Shown: positions 14,620 through 22,018 of the stretch, piece by piece | How positions within the stretch are numbered: the stretch's first letter is position 1 | How the letters are laid out: each line of letters starts with the position of its first letter | DNA from: Moraxellaceae bacterium | GTDB taxonomy: Bacteria > Pseudomonadota > Gammaproteobacteria > Pseudomonadales > Ketobacteraceae | Assembly (NCBI GenBank): GCA_002402125.1 | Contig: NVVG01000009.1 | Location: 22,163 to 44,180, forward strand | Length of the DNA stretch: 22,018 nucleotides | Direction of reading: 5' to 3' | Made by a program: the position numbers and the translations under genes | Notes under the pieces: model-generated | What the model saw: only the letters and a program-made list of their open reading frames with translations | Database searches by the model: none | Told to the model about the DNA's origin: nothing

Positions 14620-15057
14620 ATGAAGAAACAGAATTACTCCATGGCCGCAAAAGCCAGTGCCGGTTTTACCATGATCGAACTGATGGTGGTAATCGTCATC
14701 TTAGGTGTGTTAGGTGGTTTAGTGGCAGTGAATGTTTTTGAAAATGTCGATAAATCAAGAGTACAGGCTGCAAAGACCGATATTTCGACAATTGCGCAAG
14801 CGCTTGATTTGTTCAAACTGGATAACTTTAAGTATCCAACCACAGACATGGGATTGGATGCCTTGGTGAACCAACCCGATGGTGCTCGAGGTTGGCCAAC
14901 CAATGGATATATTAAAAAGGAACCATTGGATCCGTGGGATACACCTTATGGTTACATTAGCTCTGACGGTCAATCTTTTGAATTGTATTCGTTTGGTGCA
15001 GATGCCAGCCAGGGCGGTGAAGGAACTGCTGCAGACATCTCAATGGCCGATCTATAA
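14620..15057 (+). CDS. gspG: Major pseudopilin GspG
   Basis: The protein has 145 aa with a type III (prepilin) signal. The leader ends at G15, followed by F16-T-M-I-E20, giving the expected Glu at mature position +5, and then a hydrophobic helix (residues 20-40). The C-terminal part has the conserved GLDALVNQP, GYIKKEPLDPWDTPYGY and SFGADASQGGEG segments that form the calcium-binding end of GspG. GspG is cleaved and methylated by GspO (not in this window) and polymerises into the pseudopilus. AAGGG sits 10 nt before the ATG. Two bases separate it from gspH. Confidence 0.97.
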   Translation: MKKQNYSMAAKASAGFTMIELMVVIVILGVLGGLVAVNVFENVDKSRVQAAKTDISTIAQALDLFKLDNFKYPTTDMGLDALVNQPDGARGWPTNGYIKKEPLDPWDTPYGYISSDGQSFELYSFGADASQGGEGTAADISMADL

Positions 15058-15059
15058 TT

Positions 15060-15746
15060 ATGACATCACAACCATTAACAGCGCGCATCGTCAAAGGTTT
15101 TACGATGATCGAAATTATGGTGGTGATGATCATTATTGGTATCATGACGGCGGCAGTAGCATTGAATGTGGCGCCCAATGATCCAGCGAGAAATTTAAAG
15201 AAAGAGGCGGTAAGGTTTGTCGCCGTCGTTGCCCAGGCTGTAGATGAAGCAACGTTTCAGCAGCGGGAATTAGGGATTGTTACTACGGAAGATGGGTATA
15301 AGTTTATTCGCTATGAGAAGCTTCCTCCTCCAGCTACTGTAGCTGGAGCCCCTCCACCACCAGCTGGCCCACGTTATGGCTGGAAGCTTATAGAAGGCAA
15401 CAACACGCTTCGGGAGTATCAAATATCTGAGGGCGTTCGTTTCTTGCTCGAGCTGGAAGAAAGTCAATTTATGGGTGGGCAAAGCGGAACAACCAATGGT
15501 GAAACTGAACTGACAAGAACCAACTTAAACCTTGATGATATCGGCCCGGAACTTGATGGTATTGGGCCAGATTTAGGTGAAGAGAATATTATTTATGTAC
15601 CCGAAGTTTATATTTCACCCAGTGGTGAGATGATACCTTTTATCGCGGAATTCTTTTTAGAGTCTGATAGTGATATTTCGTTATTGGTGAAAGGAGACGA
15701 ATTGGGTCGTGTAAAAATAGACTATGGTGATGATTTTGAGCGTTAA
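15060..15746 (+). CDS. gspH: Minor pseudopilin GspH (enlarged)
   Basis: A prepilin leader ends at G13, with F14-T-M-I-E18 as the start of the mature helix (residues 14-38). Position after gspG and before gspI-J-K identifies it as GspH, a pseudopilus tip/shaft minor subunit. At 228 aa it is longer than the common ~170-190. The extra length is in a proline-rich loop near residues 88-104 (PPPATVAGAPPPPAGP) and an acidic loop near 150-178 with a repeated D-x-IGP-x-L pattern. Such loops may alter tip contacts with substrate or secretin, which is inference. The 3' end overlaps the start of gspI by 17-23 bp. Confidence 0.9.
   Translation: MTSQPLTARIVKGFTMIEIMVVMIIIGIMTAAVALNVAPNDPARNLKKEAVRFVAVVAQAVDEATFQQRELGIVTTEDGYKFIRYEKLPPPATVAGAPPPPAGPRYGWKLIEGNNTLREYQISEGVRFLLELEESQFMGGQSGTTNGETELTRTNLNLDDIGPELDGIGPDLGEENIIYVPEVYISPSGEMIPFIAEFFLESDSDISLLVKGDELGRVKIDYGDDFER
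15328..15348 (+). repeat. Perfect inverted repeat inside gspH
   Basis: CTCCAGCTA (15328-15336) pairs perfectly with TAGCTGGAG (15340-15348) around a 3-nt loop. It lies within the codons of the proline-rich loop. It may be a by-product of the Pro/Ala-rich repeat or a transcript hairpin. Confidence 0.85.
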
Positions 15747-16122
15747 ACAGCGCGGTTTTACGCTCGTTGAAGTATTGGTGGCTTTAGCAATATTTGCTGT
15801 TTCCGTTACCGCCTTAACGGGTACTTTTCAGGGTAATGTAAATAACGCAGCGCGTTTAAAAGATAAAACCATGGCGACATGGGTTGCTCAGAATAAATTG
15901 GCTGAACTAAGAGCGAGATATATTAGCCCGCCCTATATACCAGCCACTAAAAAGTCGGATAATGTCGAATTTGCAGGTCGTAAGTGGGTGGTGCAAACCA
16001 TAGGCGTAAATCGAAAAAAAATTAATGGCGTGAAAATAACCATTGAAGTTAGAGCCGATAATGACGACGAGGATCAAGGTGCCTTGGCAATGATTGAAAC
16101 TGTTTTCCAGGCTGGGAAGTAG
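15724..16122 (+). CDS. gspI: Minor pseudopilin GspI
   Basis: The protein has 132 aa with a short prepilin leader ending at G11, then F12-T-L-V-E16 and the helix VLVALAIFAVSVTAL. The length and the NAARLKDKTMATWVAQNKLAELR segment match GspI, which forms the tip complex with GspJ and GspK. The start is uncertain: ATGs at 15724 and 15730 both overlap the end of gspH, and neither has a clear ribosome site, so translational coupling is likely. The stop is 4 bp before the preferred gspJ start. Confidence 0.94.
   Translation: MVMILSVKQRGFTLVEVLVALAIFAVSVTALTGTFQGNVNNAARLKDKTMATWVAQNKLAELRARYISPPYIPATKKSDNVEFAGRKWVVQTIGVNRKKINGVKITIEVRADNDDEDQGALAMIETVFQAGK
16114..16119 (+). promoter_or_regulatory. 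Ribosome binding site that fixes the gspJ start
   Basis: GGGAAG lies 7 nt before the ATG at 16127. It favours that ATG over the in-frame TTG at 16094, which would lengthen the leader by 11 residues and overlap gspI. Confidence 0.6.
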
Positions 16123-16126
16123 TCTG

Positions 16127-16834
16127 ATGCTGGACTCAAAAAGGCTGCCATCCTCAAACCGTGGTTTTACGTTAATAGAACTCCTTGTATCTATGGCTGT
16201 TTACGCAATCATGGCGGGAGGCATGTACATGGTGTTCAATAATTTTAGCACCGTCAAGACAATTACCGATAGAGACTCGGTGCGCCTAGCTGAATTGCAG
16301 CGGGCATTCGCATTTATTAAAAAAGATATTAGCGCCATTATCCCTAGATCCGTAAAAGACGAATTTGAAGGTGATAACCCTTTATCTGCACTAACGTCTA
16401 CTGGCGACTTTATTGAGTTTACTCGAGGTGGTTGGATTAACCCTTTATTCTTAAAGCATAAACGAAGCGAGTTACAGCGTGTGCGTTATGCTCTCGAAGA
16501 GGGCTCATTAAAACGTAATTATTGGTATGTGTTGGATAGAGCTCCTGATAGCGTAAGTCGGGGTTTGGACTTGCTGGACAATGTCGAGGAGCTAAGTTTT
16601 ACTTTTTGGTACCATAAAGCCGACAGTGGAGAGCTTGTAGAGGAACAAGAGTGGCCACCTACTGATCTACCCTCTGCGCCAAATATTGTGCCTTGCGGGA
16701 TTGATCATCTAAAGGATATTTTTCTGCCTGATATCGTCCAGATAAACATTGTAACGCCAGACTACGGGAAAATGGTTCGGAAATTCTCTGTGCTCTCAAC
16801 GTATTCAGATATGTTGATCGAAAAGGGGTGTTAG
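16127..16834 (+). CDS. gspJ: Minor pseudopilin GspJ
   Basis: The protein has 235 aa from the ATG at 16127. The prepilin leader ends at G13, followed by F14-T-L-I-E18 and the helix LLVSMAVYAIMAGGMYMVF. The body has the family pattern: an ELQRAFAFIKKDI helix, IIPRSVKD, a GDFIEFTRGGW strand, then ELQRVRYALEEGSLKRNYW. GspJ joins GspI and GspK at the pseudopilus tip in the periplasm. An in-frame TTG at 16094 would overlap gspI and give an unusually long leader; the ribosome site argues against it. The stop is followed after 6 bp by gspK. Confidence 0.95.
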   Translation: MLDSKRLPSSNRGFTLIELLVSMAVYAIMAGGMYMVFNNFSTVKTITDRDSVRLAELQRAFAFIKKDISAIIPRSVKDEFEGDNPLSALTSTGDFIEFTRGGWINPLFLKHKRSELQRVRYALEEGSLKRNYWYVLDRAPDSVSRGLDLLDNVEELSFTFWYHKADSGELVEEQEWPPTDLPSAPNIVPCGIDHLKDIFLPDIVQINIVTPDYGKMVRKFSVLSTYSDMLIEKGC

Positions 16835-16840
16835 TGATAA

Positions 16841-17869
16841 ATGTCTAATAAAATAACCCCAGTTACTTCTTTGCTATCCCAAAAGGGCACAGTGATTATC
16901 ACTGTATTAATGATGATAGCCGTTGCGACCTATTTAGCGGTAGAGATCACCTATCGACAACGTATCGATATCACTCGCACGGGTACGCTGTTGGCATTAG
17001 ATCAGTCAGAAGAATATGTTAAAAGCGCCGAGATAATTGCACAATTTATGCTGTCCAAAGATTTGCGTGACGACATATTAAACGAGGACTTGAGAGACAC
17101 GCTAAGCGAAGGTTGGGAAAAGAGCCAGACGTTACCGGTTGAGCGTGGCACCATCACTGGGCAAATCTTTGATCTTCAGGGCAGGCTCAATATTAATAGG
17201 TTGATTTTAGCCCCGGCAATCTTTAGGCCCATTTTTGCATCACTGCTAGATGGTCTCACAGAGTTGTCGATACATGATGGTTCGGATACCACTACTATAT
17301 TAGCCGAGCGGGTTATTGACTGGGTGGATGTTGGTCAAACGCCAGAAACTGACGGCTTGGAAAATCAACACTATTTAGGGATGACTCCTCCACATAAAAC
17401 AGGGGATAGGGTACTGCTGGATCTAAGTGAGTTGTTGCTTATTGAGGGTTTTACTTATGATGATCTTTATATATTAAAAGACCATGTTTCGTTTCTTCCA
17501 CCAACTACAAAAATTAATATCAATACCGCGTCAGATCAGCTATTGAATGCTGTCGGGTGCCTCAATATAGTAGCTATAAATGCAGCCAAGGCTCTAGACC
17601 CTCGCAATCTAGGCATTTCAGATACAACCCTAACGGCAAGCTTTGAAACAAGTTATATAGACAATACAATTTGCCCATCACTGACGCCAACTGAGATAAC
17701 GGCCAAAGCCGACCTCTTTAGCGCTACAAGTGAATTTTTCCGTCTTGAGGCCGAATCAACAGTGGATAACCGTACCATTAAAATGCACTCTATATTGTAC
17801 AGAACGGGAACAACCAAGAGTGACGTTAAAACCATAGTCGTCCAACGCCAGTATATAAGTCCTATTTAA
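16841..17869 (+). CDS. gspK: Minor pseudopilin GspK
   Basis: The protein has 342 aa. The leader ends at G16 and the mature helix starts T17-V-I-I-T21. The +5 Glu is absent, as is typical of GspK, which is thought to cap the tip. The large periplasmic part has the expected ALDQSEEYVKSAEIIAQFML region, the GQIFDLQGRLNINRL strand, the VIDWVDVGQTPETDGLEN calcium-binding-type segment, and a helix-hairpin-like KININTASDQLLNAVG. Two Cys, in VGCLNI and TICPS, could form a disulfide. AAGGGG about 12 nt upstream is a loose ribosome site. A 63-bp gap follows, the largest within the gsp set. Confidence 0.95.
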   Translation: MSNKITPVTSLLSQKGTVIITVLMMIAVATYLAVEITYRQRIDITRTGTLLALDQSEEYVKSAEIIAQFMLSKDLRDDILNEDLRDTLSEGWEKSQTLPVERGTITGQIFDLQGRLNINRLILAPAIFRPIFASLLDGLTELSIHDGSDTTTILAERVIDWVDVGQTPETDGLENQHYLGMTPPHKTGDRVLLDLSELLLIEGFTYDDLYILKDHVSFLPPTTKININTASDQLLNAVGCLNIVAINAAKALDPRNLGISDTTLTASFETSYIDNTICPSLTPTEITAKADLFSATSEFFRLEAESTVDNRTIKMHSILYRTGTTKSDVKTIVVQRQYISPI

Positions 17870-17894
17870 CGGTGTTTTAATCCTAAACCTGACA

Positions 17895-17900
17895 TATACT
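17895..17900 (+). promoter_or_regulatory. Possible internal -10 element before gspL
   Basis: TATACT in the 63-bp gspK-gspL gap matches 5 of 6 consensus bases, but its -35 region (near 17872-17877) is weak. An internal promoter for gspL-M-A-B is possible, not shown. Confidence 0.2.
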
Positions 17901-17932
17901 ATTGAAAATACAAATAAAAGAATAAATTTATT

Positions 17933-19339
17933 GTGAAAGATACACTATATCTATACCTAAAAGATGAAGCGCTGCAGAACCTGATGGATCTGCAAGTGGC
18001 GATGAGTAGCCCTGGTGACGCGGTTGAAAGCGAAGCTGGTGACGAGGCTCATGTAGAAGAAGACGACTATGTGTCTGAAGCCCAGGTACATTGGGTGCTG
18101 GCGCCCGATGGTGTGGTAACCGATGACATTGAAGCAGGTTCCTTAGAAGACGTCGTTAATGCGGTTGTTGAGGACCGCGGCGGGCTGTTTGGCCTAGATA
18201 TAATCCTTATTCTCCAGGGTTCCCATGTCTTTTCTACCACGGTAAACATTCCGTCTAAACAGTCTAAGCACATCGCCCAAGCCTTGCCCTTTATGCTTGA
18301 GGACAATGTCGCCGAAGACGTAGAACAGCTCCACTTTGCCCCAGGTTCCAGAGATGACGAAGGCAATGTCGGTGTTTTAGCCATCAGAAAAAATGAGATC
18401 GAATCATTGGTTCGTGGTTTTGAGGCAGCAGGTTTGCCTCTGACGGCAATTCTACCCGATATGCTATGTTTACCCGCCCATGAAGATGAGTGGATGTTTG
18501 TGACAGATGGCCACCAATTGATCACTCGGACATCACAATATCAGGCCTTATCCATAGAATTAGACGCACTTCCCATTCTACTAAATTCTCTCTTTTCAGA
18601 GGATTCTGAAGTACCAGCACCTAGCACCTTAAAAGTACGTGTTACTCAAGAGTTTAAGAGTGAAAACTTCGAAAACTGGCTGAAGTCTCAGATCACCAGC
18701 CATATTGCAGACACCGATACTAAGCTCGACTTGGAACATGTCGAATCTTCGGAGTTTTTATATATCTGTGACCGCATCAATAGCGATACCATTAAGCAGA
18801 GTAATTTGCTTGTAGGTCGTTATAAATCGGTGGCAAAACGAGCGCCAAGCCTGTTTAACTGGCAACCGATGGCAGCACTGGCCTCGATATTTCTTGTATT
18901 GTTTGTGGGTTTTCAATACTTCCAGGCGTCTACGTTAAAGGATCAGGCGGTACAAGCGGATGTTGACGCAAAGGCGTTATATCGTAAGTACTTCCCACAA
19001 GATAAACGGGTATTCGACGTTAAAAAGCAAATGCAAAGCCATTTGAAGAATGCTAACAAGCAAGGCGATGGCATTGGGTTTTTACCGCTATTGGCCCAAG
19101 TGGGCAAAGAAATGAACAAGATGAACCGCTTGGCCAAAACACAGGTTATCAATCCTTTACGAATTTCCTTCGATGAAGTTCAGGGCGAGCTTAGAATCGA
19201 CTGTACTGCTCCTGGTTTTAAAGATTTGGACAAGCTAAAACAAATGTTAGAAGACACCCAGTTGATTGTTGAAATTGCACGAGCCAGTCAGGACGGTGAC
19301 AAGATCAAAGCGCGTATTAATGTTAGGAGCGCATCATAA
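17933..19339 (+). CDS. gspL: Type II secretion inner membrane protein GspL
   Basis: The protein has 468 aa. The N-terminal cytoplasmic domain (to ~residue 305) has the actin-like GspL fold segments, including IPSKQSKHIAQALPFMLED and LPLTAILPDMLCLP. It binds GspE. One membrane helix lies near residues 312-330, followed by a periplasmic ferredoxin-like domain (~350-468) that binds GspM. Residues ~25-50 form an acidic stretch (Glu/Asp-rich, ESEAGDEAHVEEDD), which looks like a lineage-specific insert. The start is a GTG with a poor ribosome site (AAAAGAA). No better upstream start exists in the short gap. Its stop overlaps the gspM ATG (TAATG). Confidence 0.93.
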   Translation: MKDTLYLYLKDEALQNLMDLQVAMSSPGDAVESEAGDEAHVEEDDYVSEAQVHWVLAPDGVVTDDIEAGSLEDVVNAVVEDRGGLFGLDIILILQGSHVFSTTVNIPSKQSKHIAQALPFMLEDNVAEDVEQLHFAPGSRDDEGNVGVLAIRKNEIESLVRGFEAAGLPLTAILPDMLCLPAHEDEWMFVTDGHQLITRTSQYQALSIELDALPILLNSLFSEDSEVPAPSTLKVRVTQEFKSENFENWLKSQITSHIADTDTKLDLEHVESSEFLYICDRINSDTIKQSNLLVGRYKSVAKRAPSLFNWQPMAALASIFLVLFVGFQYFQASTLKDQAVQADVDAKALYRKYFPQDKRVFDVKKQMQSHLKNANKQGDGIGFLPLLAQVGKEMNKMNRLAKTQVINPLRISFDEVQGELRIDCTAPGFKDLDKLKQMLEDTQLIVEIARASQDGDKIKARINVRSAS

Positions 19340-19866
19340 TGAGCGGCGAAATTTCAGGGTTAGATGAAGTTAAAGTAAAAGTTCGCGAGTTACGCCGCCA
19401 GTATGAAATGATCTCTGGCCGTGACCGGATGATGTTGAATGGTTTGATAGTGTTTTTGGTGGTTGTTGCCGGTTTCTTTATCTTGCTTAAGCCGTCGTTA
19501 GATTCCGTAAGTGATGCGCAGCTTAAGCTCAAGGGAAAACAGGAGTTGCTGCAATGGATTCAAAGCAATGAATCCTTGGCGAAAAGCTTAAGAAAGGGCG
19601 GTGGTAAATCCCAGGGTAGAAAACCTGGGCAGTCGTTATTAGCGCTAATAAATCAAACGTCGAGCCAGTTTCGTGTGCCGTTAAAGCGCTACGAGCCAGA
19701 GGGTCAAGACAAACTGAGAGTCTGGGTAGAAGACATACCTTTTAATGGTTTTATGCGTTGGTTAACCAGTTTGCAGTCGAAACACAACGTTAATGTTATT
19801 AATATTTCCATCGATTCCCAAAAACAACCTGGGATCATTAACGCAAAAGTTGTGCTTAAAGGGTAA
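19339..19866 (+). CDS. gspM: Type II secretion inner membrane protein GspM
   Basis: The protein has 175 aa with a short cytoplasmic N-terminus rich in charged residues, one membrane helix at about residues 33-51 (LNGLIVFLVVVAGFFILL), a coiled-coil-like stretch after it, and a ferredoxin-like periplasmic domain. GspM pairs with GspL and stabilises the inner membrane platform. Sequence conservation is low in this family, so position directly after gspL (one-base TAATG overlap) is the main support. gspN, which often follows, is missing; the next gene is gspA. Confidence 0.92.
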   Translation: MSGEISGLDEVKVKVRELRRQYEMISGRDRMMLNGLIVFLVVVAGFFILLKPSLDSVSDAQLKLKGKQELLQWIQSNESLAKSLRKGGGKSQGRKPGQSLLALINQTSSQFRVPLKRYEPEGQDKLRVWVEDIPFNGFMRWLTSLQSKHNVNVINISIDSQKQPGIINAKVVLKG

Positions 19867-19878
19867 CCTCCACATCGA

Positions 19879-21660
19879 ATGTACGAGTCTTATTTTGGCT
19901 TAAAAGAAGCGCCTTTTTCCATCGCGCCGAACCCCAATTATCTTTATATGAGCAGGCAGCACAATGAGGCGCTTGCCCATCTGATTTATGGCGTAGAACG
20001 AGAAGGTGGCTTTATATTGCTTACCGGCGAAGTAGGGACCGGTAAGACAACCATCTGTCGCTGTTTTTTAGAACAGGTGCCTGAAAATGCCGACGTAGCA
20101 TTTATTCTTAACCCAAAACTCGATTCGAAACAGTTATTAGAGAGCATTTGTGATGAGCTTTCGATTAACTATGTCGGTGATAGCCTCACCATCAAGGATT
20201 ATACCGACCATATTAATGAACGATTGTTACGGTCTCATAGTAAAGGCCGGCATACTGTTCTGGTAATCGATGAAGCGCAAAACTTATCTCCGATTGTGTT
20301 AGAACAATTGCGCCTGCTAACAAATTTAGAGACCAACGAAAAAAAGTTATTACAAATAATTTTGCTGGGCCAGCCTGAGCTACAAGATATCTTTCTAAAA
20401 CCAGAGTTGCGCCAGTTAAATCAGCGAGTCACCGCAAGATTTCACCTGGATGCATTATCTAAAGAAGAAATATCCCCTTATGTTTATCATCGTTTAGCGG
20501 TCTCAGGCTGCGCTATACCAGAGGTCGTTTTTCCAGAAAAAAGTATTCAAAAGCTGTATTCATTAAGCAAAGGTATCCCAAGAGTTATCAATTTGATTTG
20601 TGATCGGTCCTTGCTAGGGGCCTACGCAGAGAATAAAAAAATTGTCGATACACGCTTATTGCAAATTGCGGCAAGAGAAATACTCGGCAAGGGTTTGGTA
20701 TTACATAAAGACAGCAAACCTTTGGAGTTTCTAAAAGCAGAGGCCTCTCGACATTGGGTTGCTGTACTTGGGTTGTGTGTTGCGTGTCTGGCGCTTGGAG
20801 TGGTTATAGCAAACACGATATCAGGCTCCAGCACTGTTCAAGCTCCTTCTGAAGAAATTGTAGCGAACGAGCCATTTAATGCGATAGGTAAGGTATCTCG
20901 CCCAGAAGCATCTGCTGATTCACCCCCAGCTAGCCTTCAATCATCAATGGGCAAGTGGACGGTTAAAAATATTCCCGAACCCACTTCAGTGGGGATATCT
21001 GCAAGTAGCTATCTCGGTGTTGACGACCAGTTCACGCTGAATGACATCATTTTGCAAGCTGGCGAACTATCAAAAGAGCTATCCTATGTTTCCTTGTTAA
21101 AGCTATGGGGGATCTACTATTCTCCCGAAACAAGTGGGTTCGCTTGTCGTTATGCAAAAAAGAACGGTATTAATTGCCTGAGTAAAATCGGTAGCATTGG
21201 ACTTATTTCCCATCTAGGGCTGCCTGCAATTTTGACCTTGTTCGATGATGTTGGGAACAAACATCACTTGGTGTTACAGGAAATATCCAATAACTCTGTT
21301 CACTTTATTGTTGGTGGCAGGCAATTTGCGATGTCTGTTGTGGAACTGCATCGTTTTTGGCGGGGGCATTTTACCGTTTTATGGAAGAGGCCACCTCAGT
21401 ATATTTCCCCGTTACAACCTGGTTCCATTTCCCCTGTGAATCGTTGGCTTGGTAAGCAACTGGATACCTACGAAGGTGTTGATCAGCCCTCTCTGGGTCG
21501 CTCTTATTATGATGACGCACTCGCTAGCCGGGTAAAGTCCTTCCAACAAGATGTTGGTGAACAGGCTGATGGTATAGCCGGGGTAAATACACTCATTCTT
21601 TTGTCAAAGTACACCGATAAAAATATTCCCTCCCTTAAGCTTGAGCGAGGGAGAATGTAA
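19879..21660 (+). CDS. gspA: ExeA/GspA-type AAA ATPase with peptidoglycan-binding domain
   Basis: The protein has 593 aa. The start MYESYFGLKEAPFSIAPNP is typical of ExeA-family ATPases. An AAA domain (residues ~1-270) has Walker A G50-T58 (GEVGTGKTT) and Walker B LVIDEAQ with D131 and E132. One membrane helix lies at ~293-312. The periplasmic part has a C39-peptidase-like domain (~390-500) without an evident catalytic Cys/His set, then a peptidoglycan-binding type 1 domain (~520-580, ending in ADGIAGVNTL). With GspB (ExeB) it helps the secretin GspD assemble through the cell wall. Twelve bp separate it from gspM, and its ribosome site is poor. The stop overlaps the gspB start (TAATG). Confidence 0.92.
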   Translation: MYESYFGLKEAPFSIAPNPNYLYMSRQHNEALAHLIYGVEREGGFILLTGEVGTGKTTICRCFLEQVPENADVAFILNPKLDSKQLLESICDELSINYVGDSLTIKDYTDHINERLLRSHSKGRHTVLVIDEAQNLSPIVLEQLRLLTNLETNEKKLLQIILLGQPELQDIFLKPELRQLNQRVTARFHLDALSKEEISPYVYHRLAVSGCAIPEVVFPEKSIQKLYSLSKGIPRVINLICDRSLLGAYAENKKIVDTRLLQIAAREILGKGLVLHKDSKPLEFLKAEASRHWVAVLGLCVACLALGVVIANTISGSSTVQAPSEEIVANEPFNAIGKVSRPEASADSPPASLQSSMGKWTVKNIPEPTSVGISASSYLGVDDQFTLNDIILQAGELSKELSYVSLLKLWGIYYSPETSGFACRYAKKNGINCLSKIGSIGLISHLGLPAILTLFDDVGNKHHLVLQEISNNSVHFIVGGRQFAMSVVELHRFWRGHFTVLWKRPPQYISPLQPGSISPVNRWLGKQLDTYEGVDQPSLGRSYYDDALASRVKSFQQDVGEQADGIAGVNTLILLSKYTDKNIPSLKLERGRM

Positions 21661-22018
21661 TGTCTTATATTCTTGACGCACTAAAGAAATCAGAGGAAGA
21701 GCGTAACAGAGGGGATATACCTGGGATTCAAACCTATGCCCCAACGCATCACGAATCGTCCAACAAAACAGCATGGGCTATAGGTGTTACCGTACTTACG
21801 ATAATAAATATTGCCGGTTTGATTATTTGGGCACCCTGGAGTGCGCTATCGGGGGATACCCTGCCGGTTCCTGTTGTTGCACTACCTATAGCCTCGCAAA
21901 TGCCTGTTACATCGGCGCCGGTTGCTCGCGTGCCCGGCCAGATTCCAGCCTCTAGCCGTAAGCCTGCTCCTCGAGCGGTTGCCGCGCATTCGCCAGGCAA
22001 TGCAAGGCCTCGTCAACA
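21660..22018 (+). CDS. gspB: Type II secretion assembly protein GspB, N-terminal part (cut by window edge)
   Basis: The frame runs from the ATG at 21660 to the right edge: 119 complete codons plus two bases. It begins MSYILDALKKSEEERNRG, the hallmark start of GspB/ExeB/PulB-type proteins. One membrane helix lies at about residues 38-58. A Pro/Ala/Val-rich periplasmic linker then begins; the C-terminal GspB domain lies outside the window. AGGGAGA (21648-21654) is a good ribosome site, and the ATG overlaps the gspA stop, so the two partners are coupled. GspB anchors GspA and contacts the secretin during its assembly. Confidence 0.88.
   Translation, partial: MSYILDALKKSEEERNRGDIPGIQTYAPTHHESSNKTAWAIGVTVLTIINIAGLIIWAPWSALSGDTLPVPVVALPIASQMPVTSAPVARVPGQIPASSRKPAPRAVAAHSPGNARPRQ

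Noticed and set aside
16094..16126. TTG at 16094 as gspJ start
   Set aside because: It overlaps gspI and uses a rare start codon. The ATG at 16127 has GGGAAG 7 nt upstream and gives a normal prepilin leader.
11856..17869. Type IV pilus or MSHA operon instead of type II secretion
   Set aside because: The full G-H-I-J-K pseudopilin series with GspK lacking +5 Glu, plus GspL, GspM, GspA and GspB, is specific for type II secretion.
17902..17930. TTGAAA with AATTTA as a gspL promoter
   Set aside because: The -10 match is poor and transcription would start inside the gspL coding region.
18067..18525. 152-codon minus-strand frame inside gspL
   Set aside because: It lies wholly opposite a well-supported gene, shows no recognisable motif, and its Ser/Pro-rich composition is what the antisense of an acidic coding region gives.

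Overview
The window comes from a Gram-negative bacterium. A type II secretion operon with ExeA/ExeB-like genes, an EntD-type phosphopantetheinyl transferase, and moderately AT-rich genes with tight ATGA/TAATG junctions point to a marine-type gammaproteobacterium (Cellvibrionales/Alteromonadales-like). That placement is inference. There are no tRNA or rRNA genes, insertion sequences, CRISPR arrays or phage genes. No gene-free stretch exceeds 300 bases.

Region 1 (1-5570, + strand) is a tightly packed operon running in from the left edge. It holds the C-terminal catalytic part of a Rieske oxygenase, a fatty acid hydroxylase/sterol desaturase-superfamily membrane protein, a hexapeptide-repeat acyltransferase with a membrane N-terminus, a GH3-family acyl-adenylating amidosynthetase, a complete Rieske oxygenase, and a stand-alone E2/CAT-fold acyltransferase-like protein. 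Three junctions are ATGA overlaps and one is an 8-bp gap, so the proteins are probably made in concert. I read this as an undescribed biosynthetic pathway that hydroxylates or desaturates, activates and acylates a lipid-like or aromatic acid. The product cannot be named from the sequence. A convergent gene (5562-7934, - strand) encodes an MMPL/RND exporter and overlaps the operon end by 9 bp. It is a natural candidate exporter for the product.

Region 2 (8196-11587, - strand) holds galE, a Sfp/EntD-type 4'-phosphopantetheinyl transferase whose ATG directly follows the galE stop, and pgi. The sugar genes are central metabolism (UDP-galactose and hexose phosphate supply). The PPTase would activate carrier proteins encoded elsewhere, perhaps in the unseen upstream part of Region 1.

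Region 3 (11856-22018, + strand) is a type II secretion operon in the order gspE-F-G-H-I-J-K-L-M, then an ExeA-like GspA ATPase and the start of gspB, cut by the right edge. It supplies the cytoplasmic ATPase, inner membrane platform, all five pseudopilins, and the GspAB pair that helps the secretin cross peptidoglycan. gspC, gspD (secretin), gspN and gspO (prepilin peptidase) are not in the window. galE and gspE are divergent, with a 268-bp shared control region between them.
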